This document shows, piece after piece, positions 35,297-45,139 of a stretch of 64,000 nucleotides of DNA. The stretch's first letter is position 1. The number at the start of each line of letters is the position of its first letter. Source of the DNA: Thysanoteuthis rhombus (taxonomy: Eukaryota > Mollusca > Cephalopoda > Oegopsida > Thysanoteuthidae); contig OY735220.1 of the NCBI GenBank assembly GCA_963457665.1, positions 37,307,194 to 37,371,193 on the forward strand, given 5' to 3'. Under the pieces are notes generated by a model that made no database searches, was not told the DNA's origin, and saw only the letters and a program-made list of their open reading frames with translations. The position numbers were made by a program, and so were the translations under genes.

Positions 35297-37289
35297 TGAA
35301 AAAACTTGTGAGGTCTAAAAAGCTGACACATGTTAAAAACTGATAAAGACCACTAAGATGCTACAGCTTAGTGGTCATTACAAATTTTTCAGCACACATC
35401 AGCTTAGTGATCTTCAGAAGTTTTTCGGCATGCAAAAGCTTAGTCTTCATTTCATGTTTATCAGCAGGCATCAGCTTAGTAGTCCTTACAAGTTTTCAAA
35501 CATGCATCAGCTTACTGGTCCTTACACGTTTTTCAGCATGCATCAGCTAAGTGGTCCCTACAAGTTTTGGGGGCATGCATCAGCTTAGTGGTCCTTACAT
35601 GTTTCTTAACATGCATCAGCTTGGTGATCCTTACAAGTTCTATACCTTGCATCAGCTCAGTGGTCTTTACAAGTCTTTCAGCATGCAACAGCTTAGTGGT
35701 CATTACATGTTTTCCAGCATGCATTACTTAGTGGTCATTACAAATTTTCCAACCTGCATCAGCTAAATGGTCATTACAACTTTTTTAGCATGCACCAGCT
35801 TAGTGGTCACCTGAAGTTTTCCAGCATGAAACAGCTTAGAGGTCATTACAAGTTTTCCAGCATGCATCAGCTTAGTTGTCATTACAAGCTTTCCAGCATG
35901 TGACAGCTCAATGGTCATTACAAGTTTTTCAGCAAGCATCAGCTTAGTTATTCCCACAAGATTTTCAGCATGCATCAGCTAAGTGGTCCTCACAAATTTT
36001 TCAGCATTCATCAGCTTATTTTCCCTTATAAGTTTTCCAGCATGCATCAGCTTAGTGGTGCTTACAAGTTTTCCAGCATGCATCAGTTCACTGGTCATTA
36101 CAAGTTTCCAGCATGCATCAGCTTAGTGGTCATTAGAAGATTTTCAGCAGGCAACAGCTTAGAGGTCATTACAAGTTTTCCAGCAAGCTTCAGCTTAGTT
36201 GTTCTCACAATTTTTTTAGCAAGTGTCAGCTTAGCGGTCCTTACAAGTTTCCTAACATGCATCAGCTTAGTTGTCCTTACAAATTTTTCAGCATCCGTCA
36301 GCTTAGTTTCCCTCACATGTTTCTCAGCATGCATCAGCTTAGTGGTCCTTACAAGTTTTTCAGCATGCATCAGCTTAGTGATTCTTTGAAGTTTTCCAGC
36401 ATGCATCAGCTTAGGGGTCATTACAAGTTTTTCAACATGTGCAGCTTAGTGGTCCTTACAAGTTTTTCAGCATGAATCAGTTCAGTGCTCGTTACTAATT
36501 TTTCAGCATGCGTCTGCTTAGTTTCCCTTATAAGTTTTTCAGCATACGCCAGTTCAGTGCTCCTTACAAGTTTTTCAGCATGCATCAGCTTAGTGGTCCT
36601 TACAAGTTTTACAGCATGCATCAGTTTCGTTGTCCTCACAAGTTTTCTAACATGCATCAGCTTAGTGGTCCTTACAAGTTATTCAGCATGCAACAGCTTA
36701 GTGGTCCTTACAAATTTTTCAGGATGCTTCATCTTAGTGGTCATTACAAGTTTTATATACATGCATCATCTCAGTGGTCTTTACGAGTTTTTTAGCATGC
36801 ATCAGCTTAGTGTTTTTCATAAGTTATTCAACATGTGTCAGCTTATTAGTCCTTACAAGTTTTTCAGCATGCATCAGCTTAGTGGTCCTTACAAATTTTT
36901 CAGTATTCGTCAGCTTAGTGTTCTTCATAAGTTTTTCAGCATGCATCAGTTTAGTGGTAATTATAAGTTTGTCAGCATGCAGCAGCTTAGTGGTATTTAT
37001 AAGTTTTTCAATATATGTCAGCTTCGTGGTTCTTACAAATTTTTCAGCATGTATCAGCCTAATGTTTCTCACAAGTTTTTCAGCAGGCATCAGCTTAGTG
37101 GTCCTTACAAGTTTTTTAGCATGCATCAGCTTAGTGGTCATTACAAGTTTCCCAGCATGTGACAGCTTAGTGGCCATTACAAGTTTTTCAGCAAGCATCA
37201 GCTTAGTGATCTTTACAATTTTTCCAGCATGCATCAGCTTAGTGGTGCTCACAAGTTTTCCAGCATTCGACAGCTTAGAGGTCATTTCA

Positions 37290-37535
37290 AGTTTCTAGTC
37301 TGGACGAGACCAGAACTTCACTCGTACAATTTTCTATGGCCTTCGCCTTGGCAGCATGCTTATCCACCTATGGGGTACCTCCATTTTAATTGCACAGCTT
37401 AGTGTATCTTCAATGAGCCTCTGAGTGCACAGGGACATTTGTTACCTTCGCATATACCGGAAATCGAACGCAGAACTTTGTGGGGCAGATGTGCTAAGTA
37501 TCACACTATCAGAGCCGACTGTACCCCGTTAAACA
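37290..37535 (-). mobile_element. tRNA-derived SINE (minus) at the end of the minisatellite
   Basis: Reverse complement has a tRNA-like head: gctctgatagtgtgatactt with B box gttcgatttcc (plus 37459-37469). The 3' core gtctggacgagaccagaact lies at 37300-37319. The middle part (cacagcttagtgtatcttca, then gagcctctgagtgcacaggg) aligns with the SINE at 16395-16680. Its 3' end coincides with the array boundary. Confidence 0.75.
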
Positions 37536-37639
37536 GGGCGAAATCAATTACTGCCCCTGGTGAGTGGATGGGTGGAACTACAGAAGTAATTAACTTTCAT
37601 CTGATCTAGAATCGATAATTTTGAGTTCCATGGTTATTG

Positions 37640-38044
37640 AAGTACCATTGCCGACGGCATGGAGGTCAACATAGAGAAGTCTAAGGTTATTGCGAACAGC
37701 TTAAGCAATATCAGAGCCAACACCACCTTAAACGATGAACCGTTAGAAGATGGCCTGTTTCAAATACTTGGGTGCAAGCCTGTCAAAGGCCGGCAGCTGC
37801 ACAACAGAAATCTGTATTCGGATCAACGAAGCCGGTGTGGTGATGGCCAGACGTGAAAGAGCAAAATCTGCTCTCCAACCAAGTACAAGCTCTCAAAATA
37901 TCTAATGCTCTCCATCTTGTTATATGGTTGCTAGTCATGGACACTACCGGGAAAAAACGAATACAGGCGTTCGGGGAAAAAAATACTCGAAAAAGTTGCT
38001 TTGAATTTCACACTAGGAGCACTACATCAATGGTCAGTCCTTAA
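37640..38044 (+). mobile_element. LINE reverse-transcriptase fragment, second family
   Basis: Begins at MEVNIEKSKVIANS (37659 onward), the block just after the catalytic YxDD in RTE/Jockey-type reverse transcriptases (KYGMEVNxEKTKVMxxS). It continues with LNDEPLED, the decayed FKYLG block reading FQILGCKP, and ARRERAKSALQPST. It ends near GKKRIQAFGEKN, comparable to the RRIQAFEnKCYR block. The YxDD box itself is missing. Frames change at least twice. It is a different family from the ten (TGA)n-tailed copies. Confidence 0.8.
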
Positions 38045-38293
38045 TTATTTGGTCTTGATGAGTGATAGCATAAGGATTGTCCAAAGTTATCCACATTTAT
38101 CGCTATAAATGACTAGATTATTCATTTGAAGCTAATTTTGTTGCTAAATGATCAGTGTTGGCTTGAAATCACTTTGCCTCTCTTGCTTTTACGTGCCGTT
38201 TATTTTTAAACCTGAGATATCATTTTCGAAATCCTAACTCTTAAACTAAGGCACTCACTTGAATCTAACTGTAGCTTATACATATTATTTTGA

Positions 38294-38587
<294 letters not shown>

Positions 38588-38689
38588 CCGAAATATGATT
38601 CAGTAATTCAATATATGATGCGTGATGGGTTCATTCTACGAACAAACATTGAGCTTTGAATATGGTGAAATAATCAATTTTTTACACAA

Positions 38690-39060
38690 ACATGTTTCTG
38701 CCCTTTGGGGCTTCTTCAGGCGGATAAAATTAGTATAGCAATATACACTTAATCAAGTTTCATTTTTTCTCATTCGACAAAAAATCGCTAAGAATCAATC
38801 ATTAATTTCTACTTCGCTACATAACATTGGTATATGAAAGTGTTGCTATGTTTCTTAGATAAATAATCTAGGTAAATACGCTAAACCATTCGAGCAAATA
38901 ATCATGATTATGTATATATATAGCTCTACTCTAAAACAACTCAACTCCATGAGTAAAATGTTGTATGTATCGAGCAATCTATGAAATAAATCCATTACAT
39001 TTCAGAAGTGGCTTCATATTATTGATATATTATTATATTATGTTATACTGCTAGCCTGAT
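38690..39060. other. Unassigned sequence with a possible repeat motif
   Basis: The phrase catgtttctgccctttgggg followed by cttcttcaggcgg (38690-38722) looks like a conserved repeat motif; no second copy occurs in this window. The remainder is AT-rich and unassigned. Confidence 0.35.
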
Positions 39061-39075
39061 TTGTACCACATATAC

Positions 39076-39080
<5 letters not shown>

Positions 39081-39110
<30 letters not shown>

Positions 39111-39149
39111 GGAACGAAATTTATGTATGCACACGAAAATAATATATAC

Positions 39150-39200
<51 letters not shown>
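39081..39200. repeat. (TA)n and (GT)n microsatellites
   Basis: (TA)n at 39084-39110, then TA at 39143-39160 passing into (GT)n of about 40 bp at 39161-39201. Confidence 0.95.
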
Positions 39201-39204
<4 letters not shown>

Positions 39205-39259
39205 AAAAAAATCATACTCTCTTTTTCAGACCCAAGAAAAGAGGAAGGAAAAATTTAAC

Positions 39260-39780
39260 CTCAATCAACAGGCACCTTTGTTACCATTGTATGTTCATTC
39301 TTACAATCTTCCGTACAAATAAAAGTGGGGAACTTTCCACAGAGATGGCAAACAAACTTCAAGTAAAATACCTGAGAAATAAATAAGAAAACATCAATTA
39401 ACAGCACTTTTGTCACCATTGTATTTTACCCTTACAATTTACCATACAACCCAAAGAAATGTTTTCCTCAGAATTTTGAACCGGACCACAAAAGAAGAAT
39501 CTTATGAAATAAATAGGAAAACATCAATCAACAGGACTTTTATCATTGTATTTTATACTCACCATCAACCATACAACTGAAAAAAAGTGATTTTCCACAA
39601 AATTAGCAACGAGACCATAAAAAAATGAACCTAAAATAAAAACGGAAAACGGTGGTCAACGGGCACCATTGTCACCATTGTATTTTTATCTTTACAATCT
39701 ACCATACAACTGAAAAGGAAATTTCGAACAGGATTTGCAACTGAACAAAGAGAAAAATACCCGAGAAATAAATAAGGAAT
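39260..39780. repeat. Four tandem copies of a ~131-bp repeat
   Basis: Units begin with tcaatcaacagg or close variants at 39261, 39394, 39524 and 39655 (spacing 133, 130, 131). Each carries caccattgtatttta, cttacaat(c/t)taccatacaac, ttttccaca-like and gagaaataaataagaaaac, so every unit ends with an AATAAA-type word. Diverged but in register. Confidence 0.85.
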
Positions 39781-40130
39781 TGGGAAGGGGAGAAAATTCC
39801 TACCAACAATTAAATTGGCCGAGCAGAAAACTGGAATCCATGACACGTTTTCGAACTTCCTGAAATAAAACTGATCTTTAATGCCAGGAAGAATGAAACT
39901 CATTTCAAGGGGATTTCTATTCAGTTCTTATTGTCCCATAAATATCGACTCCTGGCAGCAAAGAAATCGTTTAGCACTGCTCAGTGGCAACAGAAATCTA
40001 CTCAAAGCAACCATTGTTAATGTATTGGTGTTATAATGCGCACGATCTGGAAAGAAAATAAAATGAGAAAATGGGATTTTACCCGTTGACAATGTTTCTG
40101 AATGTTGTTTGCGAACGGCTAAATATTCGA
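39780..40130. other. Unassigned sequence
   Basis: Nothing recognised between the 131-bp repeat and the SINE cluster. Confidence 0.4.
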
Positions 40131-40260
40131 GTTAATTTATCCGCCCGGATAATGTAATGATTGCACGTCTGCTCCGACGCAACACGTTCCAGGTTCAGTT
40201 CTAAACAAAGAGTGTCGGAAACTCTTCAACCGGTCAAGTTTCCGTGTATCTCCAAATGTG
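40130..40260 (+). mobile_element. tRNA-derived SINE head, truncated
   Basis: tRNA-like: aatgattgcacgtctgctcc, then B-box-like aggttcagttct (40191-40202) and agtgtcggaaactcttcaac. The matching block gtctggaaaactcttcataa at 40410-40430 ties it to the next SINE. Confidence 0.6.
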
Positions 40261-40339
40261 ATAGATAATCCCTCATTGGTCATATCAACACAATACATAT
40301 GATTTAAACAGTAGAATTAATCTTTGTTTCTGTCGTTGT

Positions 40340-40470
40340 CCGCTTGGATTGTGTGATGGTTTCATCTGCGCGGAGAACATTCCGGGTTCAATTGCTGGTA
40401 GGAGCTTGGAGTCTGGAAAACTCTTCATAAAGACCGGTTTTCCTGTACACTCAGCAGCAAATCTAATACA
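40340..40470 (+). mobile_element. tRNA-derived SINE, truncated
   Basis: B box gggttcaattgc at 40384-40395, followed by ggtaggagcttggagtctgg and aaaactcttcataaag. It is a neighbour of, and related to, 40130-40260, and is cut off where the next SINE begins. Confidence 0.65.
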
Positions 40471-40477
40471 ACCCCGC

Positions 40478-40760
40478 TCGCATAGCAGGATAGTTAGCAC
40501 GTCAGTCTTGAACGCTGACGGTCCCGGGTCCAGGATCCGAAACCGGTTATGAACAAATAATACTGAAAGTCTTCATTAGGACTAATTTCCCAGTGCAATA
40601 AGCAGCTGAGTGAGAGCACTGAACTGTGTGATTAAGATGGTGGTATCCCTTCCGTGAACGGGCAGTCTGCCAAGGGGTTGGTCATAAAATCTCGTAAGAA
40701 TGAAGTCTTGGCCTCGACCAGGCTCAAGACTTCCAAGGATCTCTGAGGTGTCGCGTGCAA
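40478..40760 (+). mobile_element. tRNA-derived SINE, near full length
   Basis: Box A-like catagcaggatagttagcac (40480-40499) and B box gggtccaggatcc (40526-40538). The body includes cttcattaggactaatttcc (related to ctattaggacaaattgcc at 15858) and agcagctgagtgagagcact. The 3' core cttggcctcgaccaggctca (40708-40727) shares its palindromic form with the SINE at 15785. It includes an internal ~100-bp segment absent from the 15785 copy. Confidence 0.7.
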
Positions 40761-41895
40761 TGGAAAATTAGGACACCATCGGTGGTGGTTTATACTGACA
40801 TGGAAATGTAAAAGCTTTCTTTGGAGGAAGATTTTAGTCGTCAAAGATTTATTGCTTCTTTCCATGTCCTCAATTCTCTCTGGGTCATGTGGCACCACGC
40901 CACGTTAATTTACCAACAGGCATCAAAATACAATAATACATGTGTTAATGTAGACATAATGTAGATCTCATCCGGTAGCACAGGCAGTCACAGCTGGAAA
41001 TTTGTGAAATCACAAAGCTATTCTTCCCATTGCACTGTTCTATCAGCAGATGTCGTGACAAAGGTCCCATCACTGGCATTTCACGAAAGATGATGGAGAT
41101 GAGAGCAGTTAGGAAGGAGAGTCTTTCCTGCTATTGACACCACGTAATACAAATTTCCACTATAACATGGTTCGTTAGAGTGTGGTGCACGTGAAAAAGT
41201 GAGTGGGTGGTGGATACCAAAATTTTAATCTAGCTCCGAAATCGCTCGAGGTATCTCTAGAATAGCTACTTCTAGGCCCCAAAATTGACAGATTCCATCG
41301 TGACTCAGTTATTAGGTGGGTGGATTGTTTCTCCAACCACTGCGTTAAAATGGGGCAAGTCTGTACTACCGATTTCATGTTATATTGAGAGAAAAAAGTG
41401 ACTATACTTGCCATGCATATACATCATTGCCCACTGATAGTCCCCTCGATCAGCACCCACCAGACCTTTTTCTACTGGGCCATTGTATATTTTACACACT
41501 TTAGCGCACAAGAATTACAAATTGATCGATGAATTTGAATGAATGAAAAGTTTTATTTGGATCTTTAGCAAAAGTGAAATGTGACAATTACAAAAAAAAG
41601 GAATGCTGTGTTTACTGTGAGAGAGATAATGTATGGTAAATAAAAAGAATCATTAGTAACTTCTCTGACGGAATAATCAATTATTCGATTCTCCTCCCTC
41701 TACTGTCCCCGAAACGACGAGAAAATAAAAAGTTGTGGGAGATCGGATGTGACCCTTGAACCGTAATTTGACCAACCAAGGTCACCCGAAAACCTTCGTG
41801 TCCTCGACTCTTCAAATCCGTCACATGCCTTGAAAGTCCTTATTTTCATTGACTCCAGTCAGATATTTAGTGGAATTACACAGTGCAACGTATTT
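40760..41895. other. Unassigned sequence
   Basis: No exon or known repeat recognised; open frames (88 aa minus at 40632-40898, 79 aa minus at 41175-41414) lack homology, and the first overlaps the SINE. Confidence 0.4.
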
Positions 41896-42085
41896 TACCC
41901 CCTTTTTTGTTCCTGGGTAATAAGTGATATTTAGTAATTGATTATCTCTAAAAAGTATATAAAGTGGCTATTGTTCCTTTCAAACTCTGCCTTTGTGACT
42001 AGGACAGTGATAAATCGAGATGCACTTATTTTGAATTAGACAACAAGCGATTTCGTATATATTTTAATCACATACAGTAAGAAAA
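41895..42085 (+). repeat. Interspersed repeat family Y, copy 2
   Basis: Diverged partner of 29085-29300, ending in an A-run immediately before the LINE at 42085. That junction raises the possibility that the LINE inserted at or into the end of Y. Confidence 0.6.
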
Positions 42086-42458
42086 AAAATGCAAATTGAG
42101 AACTATGCGACGGGCACATGAAAAATTATGCTGGGCCTCACATGGAGAGACCACAAGACAGCACAGTACATCCGGGAAAAGACAAGAGTCAGGGACATCA
42201 TAGAATCCATTGAAAAGCTCAAATGACAATGGGCAGGCCATGTTGTACGAATGGCAGACAACTGATGAAATTCACAACTCACGACATGGATCCCCTGAGA
42301 TCACATGCGCCACCGAGGCCTACAGAATATTAGATGGAGAGATGAAGTAGACAAATTCAGAAAATACTGGCTCTGCAACGCCCATGATAGAGAAGTGTAA
42401 CGAATCCTGGGGAGGGTCTATGTCCTACGACAGACGTTGAAAGACTGATGATGATGAT
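42085..42458 (+). mobile_element. RTE-like LINE 3' end with (TGA)n tail (copy 8, plus)
   Basis: The clearest 3' end. It reads IMLGLTWRDHKTAQYIREKT, RVRDIIESIEKLK, QWAGHVVRMADN, LTTWIP, DHMRHRGLQNIRWRDEVDK, FRKYW, HDREV and RILGRVYVLRQTLKD, then TGA TGA TGA TGA (42446-42457). A handful of stops and small frame changes are scattered. It is truncated at IENYATGT-like residues just before MQRAHE. Confidence 0.85.
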
Positions 42459-42459
42459 A

Positions 42460-43450
42460 TAGTGTGTAAAATGAATACTCAACTTTGCCATGGGGACTCC
42501 TCAAAGTTTAGATTTGCCACCCTTAAAATTACTGTCCGCTTAGCCGAGATCACAGCTAATCATAGCAGTCAATCATCCAACTGTAAATTTAAGGGGGACA
42601 ACTGAAAACTGTTTTAAAGAGTTTTCACTCCTTTTGAATGTTGTGTGTTTTTTTCCTATACACCCTTAACTAAAATGCACTGGACGACCAGTAAAACCCA
42701 GACACCTCACTTATTGCACAAAGTGGAATCAAAAAATATCAGCGAAAAGGATATTGGAAAAATTAACTGTTTATTCATGATGGTCATTTACAACTACTGA
42801 AGTTTTTTTTTTCTTGTACGGTCCTCGTGTGCAATTATCTGTTGATGACGCTCATATATCAAAGGAAACTTTTTGAAACGCGCAATTTGTACCGAATGAT
42901 ACTCTTATGATCATTATCAGAAAACAACTAATAAGAGATGTGGAAACTCTAGAGCAAAACTAACAGGATGTCATTTACATTTTCACCATCAATAAGAACT
43001 AAAACTTTTCAGTGCCGGGTCAATAAGAACCAAACAACTTCGAGATAGATGAAAGGACTAATAAGATAGAGGGAATCGAAATTGCCCTATGGATCGATAA
43101 GACTTATCCTCGAAAGATTCTATGACAAATAAATCAATGAATAATCTCAGGCCAAAGGAGAACCAAGAAAATGAATTGTAAAAGATCAAGCAACAGAAAG
43201 GAACAAGGATGAGAATATTTGGAAAATACGTGTGATCATGATTTTGACTCATATAAGGAGTTCAAACGGTTCAGACTCTTTAATAAAAACCCTCGGGGGT
43301 TATACACGAGCCTTGAAGCCAGACGATGGTTGCGCTAGTTCTTTTCTTGTGTAAAGATATAGCAAATGTAGTGTTGTCAAATTTTGTGCAAGCTTACACC
43401 TAAGATTGAGCTAGAAAGCATCTTGCATCACATAAAAACGTCTACATTCT
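42460..43450. other. Unassigned AT-rich sequence
   Basis: A short direct repeat, caataagaac(t/c)aaaac(t/a)(a)ctt, occurs at 42990 and 43021. Otherwise nothing recognised. Confidence 0.4.
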
Positions 43451-43453
<3 letters not shown>

Positions 43454-43514
<61 letters not shown>

Positions 43515-43542
43515 ACAATCTAGACGTTATATATACGTATAC

Positions 43543-43600
<58 letters not shown>
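43454..43600. repeat. Two (TA)n microsatellites, ~58 and ~55 bp
   Basis: Nearly pure TA at 43454-43512 and 43545-43599, separated by a unique island with tgacaatctagacgttatat. A similar aatctaggcaatatat follows the second tract, suggesting local duplication. Confidence 0.95.
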
Positions 43601-43602
<2 letters not shown>

Positions 43603-43639
43603 CTAGGCAATATATAATATATTATTGATAAATGGGTTC

Positions 43640-44155
43640 ATTCTCCAACATTTATCTCGATAAAATATTACTTAATTCATTAAAAAAATATCACTCGCTA
43701 TAGATTAAATTAAAATGCTACTTATTTTTTATTTGAGAAAATCTAACAAGCTATTTCTGACATCCGAACTCAACAAAAAGGCGTCTAGATTTAGGGAGAA
43801 ATCTCCTCCCACAAGGGACGTAACTAGCATTCCTCTATATCGGTATGAAACAGCAATTGACGCAAGAGATGCTGGCGCATTAAAAAAAATAAAAAAATAA
43901 AAATAACAGGATCCAGTTCAATTTCACTGTGATCAGTTGGTTTCCTTCGAGTTCACGCTTCATACCCCAAAAGGCTATTTTCCTCACTTCTGCATCTGTC
44001 ACTTTCAGTGTTTCTACCGAAAAAAATAATAATAAATTAATATTCAAATCATCACAGGTAATCAGCGTTGTCAGCAGCAGATCACGTGACCAGCATTTAA
44101 CTTTTCTCTGGCTCACGACAAAAAAGGAAAAAAATGTTGCCGTTCATCTATTGCT
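43640..44155. other. Unassigned sequence
   Basis: Open frames of 61 codons (+, 43715-43900) and 78 codons (-, 43880-44116) lack recognisable homology; the second overlaps A-runs. Confidence 0.35.
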
Positions 44156-44262
44156 TACATACATACATATATACATAAATATATACATACATACATGCAT
44201 GCATACATACATACATACATATATTCAAACACACTCAAATACACATACATATTCATATATAT
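44155..44262. repeat. (CATA)n-rich microsatellite
   Basis: CATA and TACA units with interruptions for about 100 bp. Confidence 0.9.
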
Positions 44263-44931
44263 GAGATCAGATCTTTCGTTATGCAAGGACAATCAATTAC
44301 TACACTTCAGTGGCTTCTTTGTATACATACCATTTGTAACTCACCCTTCATAATACAATTAGCGGACATTTTTTTTTTTACTTTTTGAATACTATTTATT
44401 TATTTGATGAAATTGTTGGTCTTACCTTAGGCTTTTATTCAAATTTCGTAACTCTATTTTTCTGACGGAAATTGTTCTTCAAATAATTTCTTTATTATGC
44501 ACAAAATACTTTCTACATATTTACCAGAATCAGATTCCCCAAAGATTGTTCAACATCAGCATGACTTTAAGAGCAGCCCATCAGCCATTTTGGGGGGGAA
44601 ATCAAATTCTAAGTATGTAACTAAAATTGAATTGTTTACTCGATTACTGGCCATAATACAAAGTTGATATTAGTGATATTAGTTTTATCAGGTATATTAT
44701 TCAGGACTAAAGACGGCTGTGTCTAGTGTGATGTTTTCCTAAGCATCGTTTCTGGAGAAATACAATTTTTTTCAAATTCCAATCAAATTAAAATCTTTCG
44801 ATATATTCTATGGATTATCGCCTTTGTCTCCCATCCATTAGATATACCTAAATTCAGATATTGTGTATATAAGTTGACAACACTGGAGGGAAGCCAGCGG
44901 AATACTCCAAACTCGAGGTTGCGTGCGACGG

Positions 44932-45095
44932 TCAGAAGTCATAGCAGGCTCCTCCATTCACCATAAGGTCCGACCCTTTCCAAATATGCACCTTTGGAGC
45001 AGTCATTTTCATAATTAATATCAATCTGTTAACGACTAAAACATCTTTTTCTTTAAATGTTGTACCAATTTGAATAGTCTGACGGTCATTGGACG
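44932..45095 (-). CDS. Weak candidate exon, unidentified
   Basis: On the minus strand, a tract ttctttt...ctatctcttt leads within about 70 nt to a good acceptor, catttcgtttcag (AG at 45096-45097), followed by a 54-codon open frame reading SNDRQTIQIGTTF, then KEKDVLVVNRLILIMKM, then APKVHIWKGSDLMVNGG and a TGA stop at 44932-44934. The composition is protein-like. However, the exon is short, no partner exon or family is recognised, and chance ORFs of this size are expected in 64 kb. Confidence 0.22.
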
Positions 45096-45139
45096 CTGAA
45101 ACGAAATGCATTGGATGGTGCAATTGAAATAACACAAAA

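Larger units (their letters stand above)
30723..37290. repeat. 6.6-kb minisatellite, 36-bp unit, about 180 copies
   Basis: A tandem array with a 36-bp unit whose core is CATCAGCTTAGTGGTC; 36328-36363 is a representative whole copy. All units run in the same direction except an inverted block at about 35152-35351. Units differ from each other at several positions. Recurrent variants include atgtgacag for atgcatcag, aggtcatt for tggtcctt, and gcaagc for gcatgc. Occasional indels of 1-10 bp shift phase. The array starts at gttgcatgcgtcagc (30723) and ends at gtcatttcaagtttct (37290), where an inverted SINE begins. The unit contains GCATGC/ATGCAT, a 6-bp palindrome. The unit length is a multiple of three, so the consensus gives MHQLSGPYKFFS and CISLVVLTSFSA forward and HAEKLVRTTKLM reverse. 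These frames are interrupted by indels, so I treat the array as non-coding. Confidence 0.97.

Noticed and set aside
30723-37290. CRISPR-like array or repetitive protein gene
   Set aside because: Units are directly abutting with no spacers, so it is not a CRISPR array. ORFs change frame at unit indels, exist on both strands and lack start, splice or signal context, so I do not call a protein.
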